Of a stretch of DNA of 5,854 nt, positions 1-5,854 are shown one piece after another. Within the stretch, counting starts at the first letter, position 1; the number at the start of each line of letters is the position of its first letter. This DNA is from Actinomycetota bacterium. GTDB lineage: Bacteria > Actinomycetota > Actinomycetes > Nanopelagicales > Nanopelagicaceae. Position numbers and translations under genes: made by a program. The notes beneath the pieces are model-generated. The model was given only the letters and a program-made list of their open reading frames with translations. It was not told the origin of the DNA and made no database searches. The stretch covers positions 1-5,854 of the forward strand of contig WLNM01000077.1 in assembly GCA_009699825.1 (NCBI GenBank), read 5' to 3'.

Positions 1-1654
1 CGATGTTTCTATTGAAGGCTCAGAACCAATTTTGCGAATTAATCAATTACTCACTAAGGCGCGCGCAGTAATCCGTAAACCAGATGCGCGCGGTGAAGAT
101 TTGCTCTGGGCAATTTGGGATAACGCACACACAAGTGATGGCGCAAAACTTAGTACGCAGTGGCAAGAGATTGCACTGCGTGGTGGAAATCGTGGAGCAT
201 CGGCAGATCGAGATCTCGATGCGATGATGCAACTCTTTCAAAGTGCGCAACGTTTCTCCGAAAGATTTCCACTCTCAGGTGCCCAAGCATTTATCCGCGA
301 AGTAAGTGCCGAAGTTATTGCCGGAGATGTTATTACTGCCCAAGGAGTACGCCCTGATTGTGTAGAAATTCTTACAGTCCACGCCGCTAAAGGTCGCGAG
401 TGGGAATTAGTTGCTGTTGCAGGTTTACAAGAAGGCATGTGGCCAAATTTGCGTCAACGCAGTTCACTCCTTGGAGCAGAACGACTTGTTGAGCGCGAAC
501 GCCATGGCAACTTAGCGCGCAGTGAACTCGATGTTATTGCTGCGGGTGCACTCCTTGAAGATGAACGCCGTTTATTACATGTTGCAACCACTCGTGCACG
601 CCACTCACTCTTCGTTACATGTGTTTCCTATGAAGATGATCAACCATCACAATTCTTTGAAGAAATTACAGATGCGATACTCAACAAATCCAGCGAAGAA
701 CTTGATCAATACTCATCGCCACGTCCAATAACCACACCGGCATTAATTGCTGATTTACGTTCAGCCCTATCTGGTCCGCAAGCAAAGGACGCAGCATCAA
801 TAATCAAGGCGTTAAGTGATGCTGGAATCCATAGCGCCGATCCGCAGAGTTGGACTGGTGTTGCGCAATTAAGTACAACAGAGCCAATCGTTGATCCCAC
901 CAAAGCGGTGCCAATTTCACCAAGTAGTGCGGAAAACTTTACAGAGTGCGGAATGAAATGGTTTCTAGAAAAAAGCGGCGGAACCGATGGCGATAGCATC
1001 GCTCAAGTTTTAGGTTCAGCCATTCACGCTTTTGCAGCACTGATGGTGCAAGAAGAAGGAATCACCGAATCAATTCTTGTTGAAAAGTTAAAGAATTCCT
1101 GGAACCTCATTGATCCGCAAGAAGGATGGGTCAGCAAAGGCTCACAAGATAAAGCGATTGCCATGATTTCTCGTTTCATGAAATATCACATAAAGCACGA
1201 ACGTGATGTCGTCGGGGTAGAACTTAAATTTGATGTCACGGTTGGCAAAGCTCGAATTATCGGAACTGTGGATCGACTCGAAGTTGATTCTGCCGGCAGC
1301 CTGTTTGTGATTGATTTTAAAACTAGTAAAGACCCAATTACATATGAAAAAGTAAAAGAAAATCTGCAACTCAAGAGCTATCAAATAGCTGTCACCGAAG
1401 GTGGATTTAAAGCACACCACGCAAGTACAACTTCAAGTGGCGCAGCCCTTGTTTATCTTGGACATGACATACAAAAGATTTCTTCACGCGAACAAGAGCC
1501 AATTGATATTGGCGCTGCCCGCACACAAATCGAAGGCATTGCTCAATCTATGGGCGCAGCGCAATTTGTTGCTGCTACAAATAAGCGTTGCAAAGAGTGT
1601 CCAGTAAAGAGTTCGTGCCCAATAAAGGTAGAGGGGCGAACGGTGATCGAATGA
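1..1654 (+). CDS. adnA: AdnA subunit of AdnAB helicase-nuclease, 5'-truncated by window edge
   Basis: This is the C-terminal ~550 residues of a UvrD/RecB-type helicase-nuclease. The frame is open from base 2, so the true start and motifs I to IV lie outside the window; a TTG at 32 is not a credible start. Seen: helicase motif V (ILTVHAAKGREWE, about 368-406), motif VI (VATTRARHSL, about 581-610), then a RecB-family nuclease with the conserved His (bases 1025-1027), Asp of GTVDRL (1271-1273), IDFKTSK with Asp 1313-1315 and Lys 1319-1321, and a QLKSYQ helix. Four cysteines frame the nuclease: one at 947-949 and a C-x2-C-x5-C group at 1589-1618, the iron-sulfur staple pattern of AddB/AdnA-type nucleases. 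Known of the family: AdnA pairs with AdnB, cuts the 5' strand and holds an iron-sulfur subdomain at the Y junction. Its stop overlaps the adnB start. AddB-like naming is the alternative, but two UvrD-like subunits in tandem favour AdnAB. Confidence 0.88.
   Translation, partial: DVSIEGSEPILRINQLLTKARAVIRKPDARGEDLLWAIWDNAHTSDGAKLSTQWQEIALRGGNRGASADRDLDAMMQLFQSAQRFSERFPLSGAQAFIREVSAEVIAGDVITAQGVRPDCVEILTVHAAKGREWELVAVAGLQEGMWPNLRQRSSLLGAERLVERERHGNLARSELDVIAAGALLEDERRLLHVATTRARHSLFVTCVSYEDDQPSQFFEEITDAILNKSSEELDQYSSPRPITTPALIADLRSALSGPQAKDAASIIKALSDAGIHSADPQSWTGVAQLSTTEPIVDPTKAVPISPSSAENFTECGMKWFLEKSGGTDGDSIAQVLGSAIHAFAALMVQEEGITESILVEKLKNSWNLIDPQEGWVSKGSQDKAIAMISRFMKYHIKHERDVVGVELKFDVTVGKARIIGTVDRLEVDSAGSLFVIDFKTSKDPITYEKVKENLQLKSYQIAVTEGGFKAHHASTTSSGAALVYLGHDIQKISSREQEPIDIGAARTQIEGIAQSMGAAQFVAATNKRCKECPVKSSCPIKVEGRTVIE
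1624..1654 (+). promoter_or_regulatory. Coupled translation start of adnB (purine-rich SD-like run plus ATGA overlap)
   Basis: A purine run, AAAGGTAGAGGGG (1624-1636), sits inside the adnA tail, and the adnB ATG at 1651 overlaps the adnA TGA (1652-1654) as ATGA. The run ends 14 bases before the ATG, longer than an ideal Shine-Dalgarno spacing. Re-initiation by ribosomes ending adnA is therefore the likelier main route, which would help make the two subunits in equal amounts. The overlap is seen; coupling is inferred. Confidence 0.5.
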
Positions 1655-4600
1655 TTTCTCCATTAGAAATAGCTGCAGCCCTTCGCACGGTTGACTCTAA
1701 AGTTTCTGATCCAACTCCTGAGCAAATTGCAATCATTAGTGCACCTCTCGAACCAGCAGTTGTCATCGCTGGAGCCGGCTCAGGTAAAACAGAAACTATG
1801 AGTGCTCGCGTTTTGTGGCTCGTTGCAAACAAAATTGTCCGCCCTGATGAAATCTTGGGATTAACTTTTACTCGTAAAGCCGCAGGCGAGCTATCTATTC
1901 GAGTTCGCAAACGGCTGCGCCAATTAAAAGAAGCTGGTCTGTTAGATAAAGACTTAGCTTTAGATACAGCAATTACTACCTACCACTCTTATGCAGGGCG
2001 AATCTTAAGCGAGCACGCTATCCGTTTAGGTATTGATGCAACTAGTGATCCGCTCGGAGATGCAGCGCTTTGGCAAATAGCATCTGATGTTGTCCGTAAT
2101 TGGCCAGATGAAAACTTTACAAACGAAAGCGCTGTTAGCACCGTTATAGATGACGTCATCGGCCTTGCAAAACTCGTGCTAGAACATCAAGTTTCATTTG
2201 ATTCAATACGTGTGGAAGATGAAAAGACGTTGGCCGAATTACAACGCATTGGCGGCACCAGTAACGAAGAAGTACGAAAAGTTGTACGCATTGCACAACA
2301 GCGCATAGCCATTTTGCCGATGGTCGAAGAGTTCCTTAAACGTCGCCGTGATGATGGACAACTCTCATTCGATGATCAGATGTCAATCGCTGCAGATATT
2401 TCAGAAAAATTCCCTGAAGCATGCGAGCTAGAACGGGCAAAGTACAAAGTTGTTTTGCTCGATGAATATCAAGACACATCGCAATCACAAGTACGAATGC
2501 TTTCGGCGCTCTTTGGAAAAGGCCATCCTGTTATGGCAGTGGGAGATCCATGCCAGGCGATTTATACATGGCGCGGAGCATCTGCTGGAACAATCGGAAC
2601 ATTTGCTAAGTATTTTCCAAAGAATTCTGGCCAGAGTGGCGCTGAACTATTTAACCTCTCAATTACTTTTAGAAATGATAAAAAGATTCTTGAAATCGCA
2701 AACTCAATTTCAGATCAGATACGTTCCACATCTTCGGTTCGAGTCGACCCGCTTCGTCCACGCGATACCGCTGGTGAAGGCGAAATTGCATATGGCATCT
2801 TTGAAACACTCGATGCAGAAGCCCAAGGTATTGCAGAGTATTTTCATAAGCACTGGTTTGCTCCAGAGCGAATCGCAATTGAAGAAGACAAGCGCACTTC
2901 GTTCGCAGTCTTAGTCCGTAAACGTTCACAAATTTCTAAGATCGAAGGCGCATTGCGCGAGCGAGGTATTCCTGTAGAAGTAATTGGTGTTGGTGGCTTG
3001 ATTTATGTAGCAGAAGTTTCCGATGTTCTCTCTCTTATGAAAATCGTGACAGATCCGGAAGCGGGCACTGCATTGATGCGCCATTTAACTGGACCAAGGC
3101 TTGCACTCGGCGCAAAAGATATTGCAGCCCTCGGTGCGTATTCCAGAAAGCGTGCAAAGAGTGGTCACGAAGATTCACACTCATTTATTGCAAAGATTGC
3201 TGCAGGAAATCCTGATTCAGCCGAAGCTGATGATCTCTTCATTGGCTCACTCATTGATGCGCTAGATGAGATTGATCAATGCGACAAAGAGAGCCGCGCA
3301 TTATTTAGCGAAGTCGGATTTACTCGATTATCTCGGTTTGCAATTGACTTACGTAGATTACGTTCGCGAGCAGGTGGATCACTCATTGATTTGATCACGG
3401 AAATCGAAAATTACCTCAACTTAGATCTCGAAGTATCGCTGCGCGATGGCACACGTAATGGTCGCCGACACCTCGAACGTTTCTTAGATGAAGCATCAAA
3501 GTTTTCACGAAGCGGTGGCAGTATCTCAGCCTTTATTGAGTGGCTCGATGTCACTTCCAAAAAAGAGGGCGGACTTAAATCAGGCGCACCTGAAGTACGA
3601 AGCGATGTCGTTCAACTTTTAACAGTGCATACTGCAAAGGGCGCCGAATGGGACTTTGTTGCAGTTCCAGGGTTGGCAGAAGGAACATTTCCAAGCACGT
3701 ATACAAATGATCCAGATAATTGGATTACAAATGAGAAACAGATTCCATTTGTTCTTCGCGGAGATGGTGATGAGCTGCCTGTATTTTCACTTGCACAGTG
3801 CACGAAAGATAGTGAAGCAAGCAAAGTAATCAAGGAGTATGCAAAATCTTGTTCCGCCATCAAGAAACAAGAAGAGATTCGACTTGGGTACGTGGCTGTC
3901 ACTCGCGCACGTACGCATCTACTCTGTACAACTTCATGGTGGCGCGAAGGAGCAAAGAGTGTTGATCCGAGCGAACTATTTGCACACGTTGCCCACGTCG
4001 CAGAAAATCGTGGCGCAGTATTACTGAATGAAACAAGTGCACCAGAAGATGGTGTTCGCAATCCAATAGAAGTAAATCCTGAAACTGGTTATTGGCCCCG
4101 AGATCCATTGGGCAATCGCCGTGAAGCATTCGATGCTGGTGTTGCTTTGGTTCAGAAATCACAAGCGCATGGACTTACATTGGGCGCGGATGATTTATCA
4201 AATTCATGGATTGCAGACGCCCAGGCTCTTATCGCCGAAGTAAAGAACCGCGCTTCCTCAACAATTGAAGTAGCGCTGCCATCGCGTATTTCCACATCAA
4301 CTCTTGTTGCACTGCACGAAGATCCAGTGGCACTGGCATTAGCCATTCGCAGACCAATCCCGCGTTCGCAGGATCCTTATTCTCGCCGTGGAACGCAATT
4401 CCATGCCTGGGTTGAAAAACAATTTGGTGCAATGACTTTATTTGATGATTCCTATTTAGATTATTTTGATCCAATAGAAGAAGATGGAAAACTTGAGGAC
4501 CTTAAGAAAGCATGGCTTGCAAGTGAGTATGCGCAGCGCAAACCCACGGCGATAGAAGTTCCCTTTGAATCAGTTATTGCTGGCGTTCTTGTGCGTGGTC

Positions 4601-4848
4601 GCATCGATGCGGTGTACGAAACTTCAGATGGATTTGAAGTGGTGGATTGGAAGACTGGTTCAAAGCAGTTAGGAGAATCCGCCGCAATTCAGTTGGCGAT
4701 GTATCGCTTGGCATGGGCGCGATTAAAATCTATTGATGTGACTAAAGTCAGCGCAGCATTTCATTATGTTCCAACATCGATCACAGATAAACGTGCAGAC
4801 CTTTTAGATGAGGCTTCGCTAGTCGCTCTTATTCAATCTCTACAGTAA
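1651..4848 (+). CDS. adnB: AdnB subunit of AdnAB helicase-nuclease, complete
   Basis: ATP-dependent 3'-5' DNA motor fused to a RecB-like nuclease, 1065 residues, close to the usual ~1,100 for AdnB. Seen in order: Q motif (PTPEQ, Q25), Walker A GAGSGKT (41-47), motif Ia (LTFTRKAAGE, 71-80), TTYHSYAG (109-116), Walker B LLDEYQDT (269-276), motif III GDPCQAIYTWRGA (298-310), motif IV (ITFRNDKK, 338-345), motif V (LLTVHTAKGAEWDF, 656-669) and motif VI (VAVTRAR, 748-754). The nuclease follows with GTQFHAW (H918), GRIDAV (D986), VVDWKTG (D999, K1001) and QLAMYRLAW (Q1014, Y1018). Motor and nuclease therefore both look active. No cysteine cluster closes the nuclease, as expected for AdnB and unlike AdnA. 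The ATG at 1651 is chosen because it makes an ATGA overlap with the adnA stop and leaves a normal ~24 residues before the Q motif; in-frame TTG 1588 or GTG 1597 would lie inside the AdnA cysteine cluster. The 3' end overlaps the convergent EEP gene by 20 bp. Confidence 0.92.
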   Translation: MISPLEIAAALRTVDSKVSDPTPEQIAIISAPLEPAVVIAGAGSGKTETMSARVLWLVANKIVRPDEILGLTFTRKAAGELSIRVRKRLRQLKEAGLLDKDLALDTAITTYHSYAGRILSEHAIRLGIDATSDPLGDAALWQIASDVVRNWPDENFTNESAVSTVIDDVIGLAKLVLEHQVSFDSIRVEDEKTLAELQRIGGTSNEEVRKVVRIAQQRIAILPMVEEFLKRRRDDGQLSFDDQMSIAADISEKFPEACELERAKYKVVLLDEYQDTSQSQVRMLSALFGKGHPVMAVGDPCQAIYTWRGASAGTIGTFAKYFPKNSGQSGAELFNLSITFRNDKKILEIANSISDQIRSTSSVRVDPLRPRDTAGEGEIAYGIFETLDAEAQGIAEYFHKHWFAPERIAIEEDKRTSFAVLVRKRSQISKIEGALRERGIPVEVIGVGGLIYVAEVSDVLSLMKIVTDPEAGTALMRHLTGPRLALGAKDIAALGAYSRKRAKSGHEDSHSFIAKIAAGNPDSAEADDLFIGSLIDALDEIDQCDKESRALFSEVGFTRLSRFAIDLRRLRSRAGGSLIDLITEIENYLNLDLEVSLRDGTRNGRRHLERFLDEASKFSRSGGSISAFIEWLDVTSKKEGGLKSGAPEVRSDVVQLLTVHTAKGAEWDFVAVPGLAEGTFPSTYTNDPDNWITNEKQIPFVLRGDGDELPVFSLAQCTKDSEASKVIKEYAKSCSAIKKQEEIRLGYVAVTRARTHLLCTTSWWREGAKSVDPSELFAHVAHVAENRGAVLLNETSAPEDGVRNPIEVNPETGYWPRDPLGNRREAFDAGVALVQKSQAHGLTLGADDLSNSWIADAQALIAEVKNRASSTIEVALPSRISTSTLVALHEDPVALALAIRRPIPRSQDPYSRRGTQFHAWVEKQFGAMTLFDDSYLDYFDPIEEDGKLEDLKKAWLASEYAQRKPTAIEVPFESVIAGVLVRGRIDAVYETSDGFEVVDWKTGSKQLGESAAIQLAMYRLAWARLKSIDVTKVSAAFHYVPTSITDKRADLLDEASLVALIQSLQ

Positions 4849-5653
4849 TTGGCAAGTGATCACTTATGCCTGTTGCAGTAGTTTTTATTGCCTTAAATTT
4901 TGAGAGAGTGTCCTTAGTCAAAATATAATCAAATTGAATCTTGGCACCCCAACTAGGATAAGTATTTTGTGTCACCAGTGATTTCCAATGCGAACCAACC
5001 ACTGGCAGACCTTTTGGCAGATTTAGATCACCAATGATTGCTATCTTGTTTCCTGTTTGTGCCGAAGATTGCGCAGCCCACCGCTTAAGTTTTTGTAGTT
5101 GAGAAAAATTTACGCCCGGAACAAATGAAAGATGCGTATTGATGATGCTCCATCCATTTTCTAGATGAGCCACAAGTGCAACGCGTGGTTCGTCATGCAC
5201 ATAAATAAAGCGTGGTCTTCCTTTTCCATCTTCGCCACCAGGAACGAGTAGAGGCATGCCAACTGGCGAGCGACCGAGTTCGATTCGCTCATATGCGGTC
5301 ACAGGAATTGTTGATGCAAAACCAATTCCATAGCCGCCTTCTACTTTCCTATTCCCAATTTTTTTGCTTGTAATACTTTCACCAGTAATTATTGATTCAT
5401 CACTTTCCTTGAGTGCACGCCATTTTTCTCCAGGTGTTCCAATAATTGATGGCGCAAATGCCCAATCGACTGCCTTCATTGCCTGGGCAATTTCTACAGT
5501 TTGATTTAATGAATTACTGCGGGGCAGAAAATGATCAACTTCTTGGATCGCTAATACTTCGGGGGCAATTTTCTTAATTGCGCTGGGCAATGAGGCTTTA
5601 CTGCCAGGCGGAATGGCCATTGCATGCAGGAGATTCCACGATGTTAGCCTCAT
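4829..5653 (-). CDS. Endonuclease/exonuclease/phosphatase (DNase I-like) family protein
   Basis: A 274-residue metal-dependent phosphoesterase of the EEP superfamily, complete, probably cytoplasmic (no signal peptide or membrane segment seen). Family motifs in order, numbered from the ATG: LTSWNLLH (N7), LAIQEVDHF (metal-binding E38), GYGIGFAS (108-114), INTHLS (H174), IIGDLNLP (D209, N211), FDYIL (D242) and GISDHLPITVEIE (D265, H266). All catalytic positions are kept, so it should be active. Substrate cannot be told from sequence; the superfamily covers DNA nucleases, phosphatases and phosphodiesterases. A charged stretch at about 76-107 lies between the second and third motifs and may be a loop that shapes the active site. 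An in-frame GTG at 5659 would add two residues; ATG 5653 is preferred because it lies exactly where transcription from TAGCCT (5665-5660) should begin, and MRL-x-x-WN is a natural opening for the fold. It converges on adnB and diverges from the nudC-like gene. Confidence 0.88.
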   Translation of the reverse strand: MRLTSWNLLHAMAIPPGSKASLPSAIKKIAPEVLAIQEVDHFLPRSNSLNQTVEIAQAMKAVDWAFAPSIIGTPGEKWRALKESDESIITGESITSKKIGNRKVEGGYGIGFASTIPVTAYERIELGRSPVGMPLLVPGGEDGKGRPRFIYVHDEPRVALVAHLENGWSIINTHLSFVPGVNFSQLQKLKRWAAQSSAQTGNKIAIIGDLNLPKGLPVVGSHWKSLVTQNTYPSWGAKIQFDYILTKDTLSKFKAIKTTATGISDHLPITVEIE

Positions 5654-5659
5654 GCGCAC

Positions 5660-5665
5660 AGGCTA
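5660..5665 (-). promoter_or_regulatory. Putative -10 element of the EEP gene, leaderless
   Basis: On the minus strand TAGCCT matches the actinobacterial -10 pattern TANNNT. Six bases (GTGCGC) separate it from the ATG at 5653, so a start site at the normal distance falls on the A of that ATG and gives a leaderless mRNA. No convincing -35 hexamer is seen, and no Shine-Dalgarno can fit. Motif and spacing are seen; promoter function is inferred. Confidence 0.5.
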
Positions 5666-5666
5666 G

Positions 5667-5672
5667 TAGCGT
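5667..5672 (+). promoter_or_regulatory. Putative -10 element of the nudC-like gene, leaderless or nearly so
   Basis: TAGCGT fits TANNNT and lies nine bases before the ATG at 5682, across a run of six C residues (5675-5680). Transcription would begin at or within about three bases of the start codon. A weak -35 candidate, TTAGCC, lies at 5644-5649 with a 17-bp spacer, inside the divergent EEP gene. The C-rich gap has no ribosome-binding site. A weaker call than the minus-strand partner because the spacing is slightly long. Confidence 0.42.
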
Positions 5673-5681
5673 TGCCCCCCT

Positions 5682-5854
5682 ATGAGCACGCTCAAACCAA
5701 TTAGCGCCCCACTGGATCGGGCAAGTGAACTTCGAAGTGATGAAGCTGCACTCGATCGATTGTGGAGCGCTGCAAAAATAATCCGTGTATCTAATTCTCA
5801 ATTGGCCAGTGACGGTACGTCATTGCAATTTCTTAGCGCCGCTGAGGTTGAGAA
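5682..5854 (+). CDS. nudC: Probable NAD+ diphosphatase (NudC), N-terminal part only, cut by window edge
   Basis: An open frame from ATG 5682 runs to the right edge without a stop, giving 57 codons. The peptide opens MSTLKPISAPLDR and continues with ELRSDEAAL, then RLWSAAKIIRV and SLQFLSAAEVE. This resembles the N-terminal NUDIX-like domain of NudC, where an R-x-LR-x-D segment is followed by a short strand ending in RV and then a display-and-value pattern. The zinc ribbon and Nudix box that would prove the call lie beyond the window. In mycobacteria nudC sits just after adnAB, which supports it. NudC splits NAD(H) to NMN(H) and AMP and can remove NAD caps from RNA. The start is chosen from the upstream TAGCGT element and from the divergent EEP gene, which leaves no room for a longer form. 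If not NudC it is an unrecognised gene. Confidence 0.62.
   Translation, partial: MSTLKPISAPLDRASELRSDEAALDRLWSAAKIIRVSNSQLASDGTSLQFLSAAEVE

Noticed and set aside
32..34. TTG at 32 as the start of the first gene
   Set aside because: The frame is open to the window edge and the protein begins in the middle of a helicase that needs its Walker A half. The gene is cut by the window, not short.
1588..1650. A longer adnB starting at TTG 1588 (21 extra residues)
   Set aside because: It would overlap the essential cysteine cluster of AdnA, uses a weak start codon, and adds residues not needed before the Q motif. The ATGA junction at 1651 is the better start.
1575..1910. 111-codon minus-strand frame across the adnA/adnB junction
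   Set aside because: Antisense to the Walker A region and the AdnA cysteine cluster, both clearly coding on the plus strand; no support of its own.
2450..2914. 154-codon open frame on the plus strand inside adnB
   Set aside because: Lies wholly within the conserved motor of adnB in another frame. Its composition is rich in His, Arg and Leu and shows no domain.
3612..4061. 149-codon open frame on the minus strand opposite adnB motifs V-VI
   Set aside because: Antisense to strongly conserved helicase motifs; Ser- and Ala-rich with no recognisable domain. Read as a shadow of adnB codon use.
4851..4870. Inverted repeat around AAGTGATCACTT just after the adnB stop, a possible terminator or operator
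   Set aside because: The 12-bp palindrome has no loop, is AT-rich for a terminator and lacks a T-run. It is explained by the Ser-Asp-His codons (AGT GAT CAC) of the catalytic motif of the EEP gene on the other strand.
5598..5801. 67-codon minus-strand frame spanning the EEP/nudC gap
   Set aside because: Overlaps the starts of both neighbouring genes and both -10 elements, and has no family motif. Most likely chance.

Overview
The window fits a small-genome, low-to-medium GC actinobacterium. The main evidence is a tandem pair of UvrD-like helicase plus RecB-like nuclease genes that reads as AdnA-AdnB, the double-strand-break resection machine of Actinobacteria. A gene start that looks like NAD+ diphosphatase NudC follows, and nudC lies near adnAB in mycobacteria. 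The base composition looks mid-40s % GC by eye, spacing is extremely tight, and the one clear promoter region suggests leaderless mRNAs. Together these resemble streamlined freshwater Actinobacteria (acI / Nanopelagicales type). That placement is inference from style and gene order, not from a marker gene.

Layout: 1-1654 (+) is the C-terminal half of AdnA, cut by the left edge. It shows helicase motifs V and VI, a RecB-family nuclease and a four-cysteine iron-sulfur signature. 1651-4848 (+) is a complete AdnB, joined to adnA by an ATGA stop/start overlap, with all helicase motifs and an intact nuclease but no iron-sulfur cysteines. 4829-5653 (-) is an intact DNase I-like endonuclease/exonuclease/phosphatase (EEP) protein that converges on adnB with a 20-bp tail overlap. 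5682 to the right edge (+) is the start of a probable nudC. The EEP gene and nudC are divergent, with only 28 bp between their start codons, and two back-to-back -10-like hexamers lie in that gap.

How the genes work together: AdnA and AdnB form one heterodimer that unwinds and resects broken duplex ends for homologous recombination. In the known mycobacterial enzyme AdnB is the leading motor and AdnA carries the iron-sulfur subdomain at the fork, and the cysteine pattern here agrees. The EEP protein is a metal-dependent phosphoesterase of unknown substrate; any link to repair rests only on position. NudC would act in NAD(H) or NAD-capped RNA turnover.

There is no gene-free stretch above 300 bases. 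I saw no tRNA, rRNA, CRISPR, insertion sequence or phage signature. This is an ordinary, well-packed chromosomal housekeeping region, and I do not claim a new system in it.
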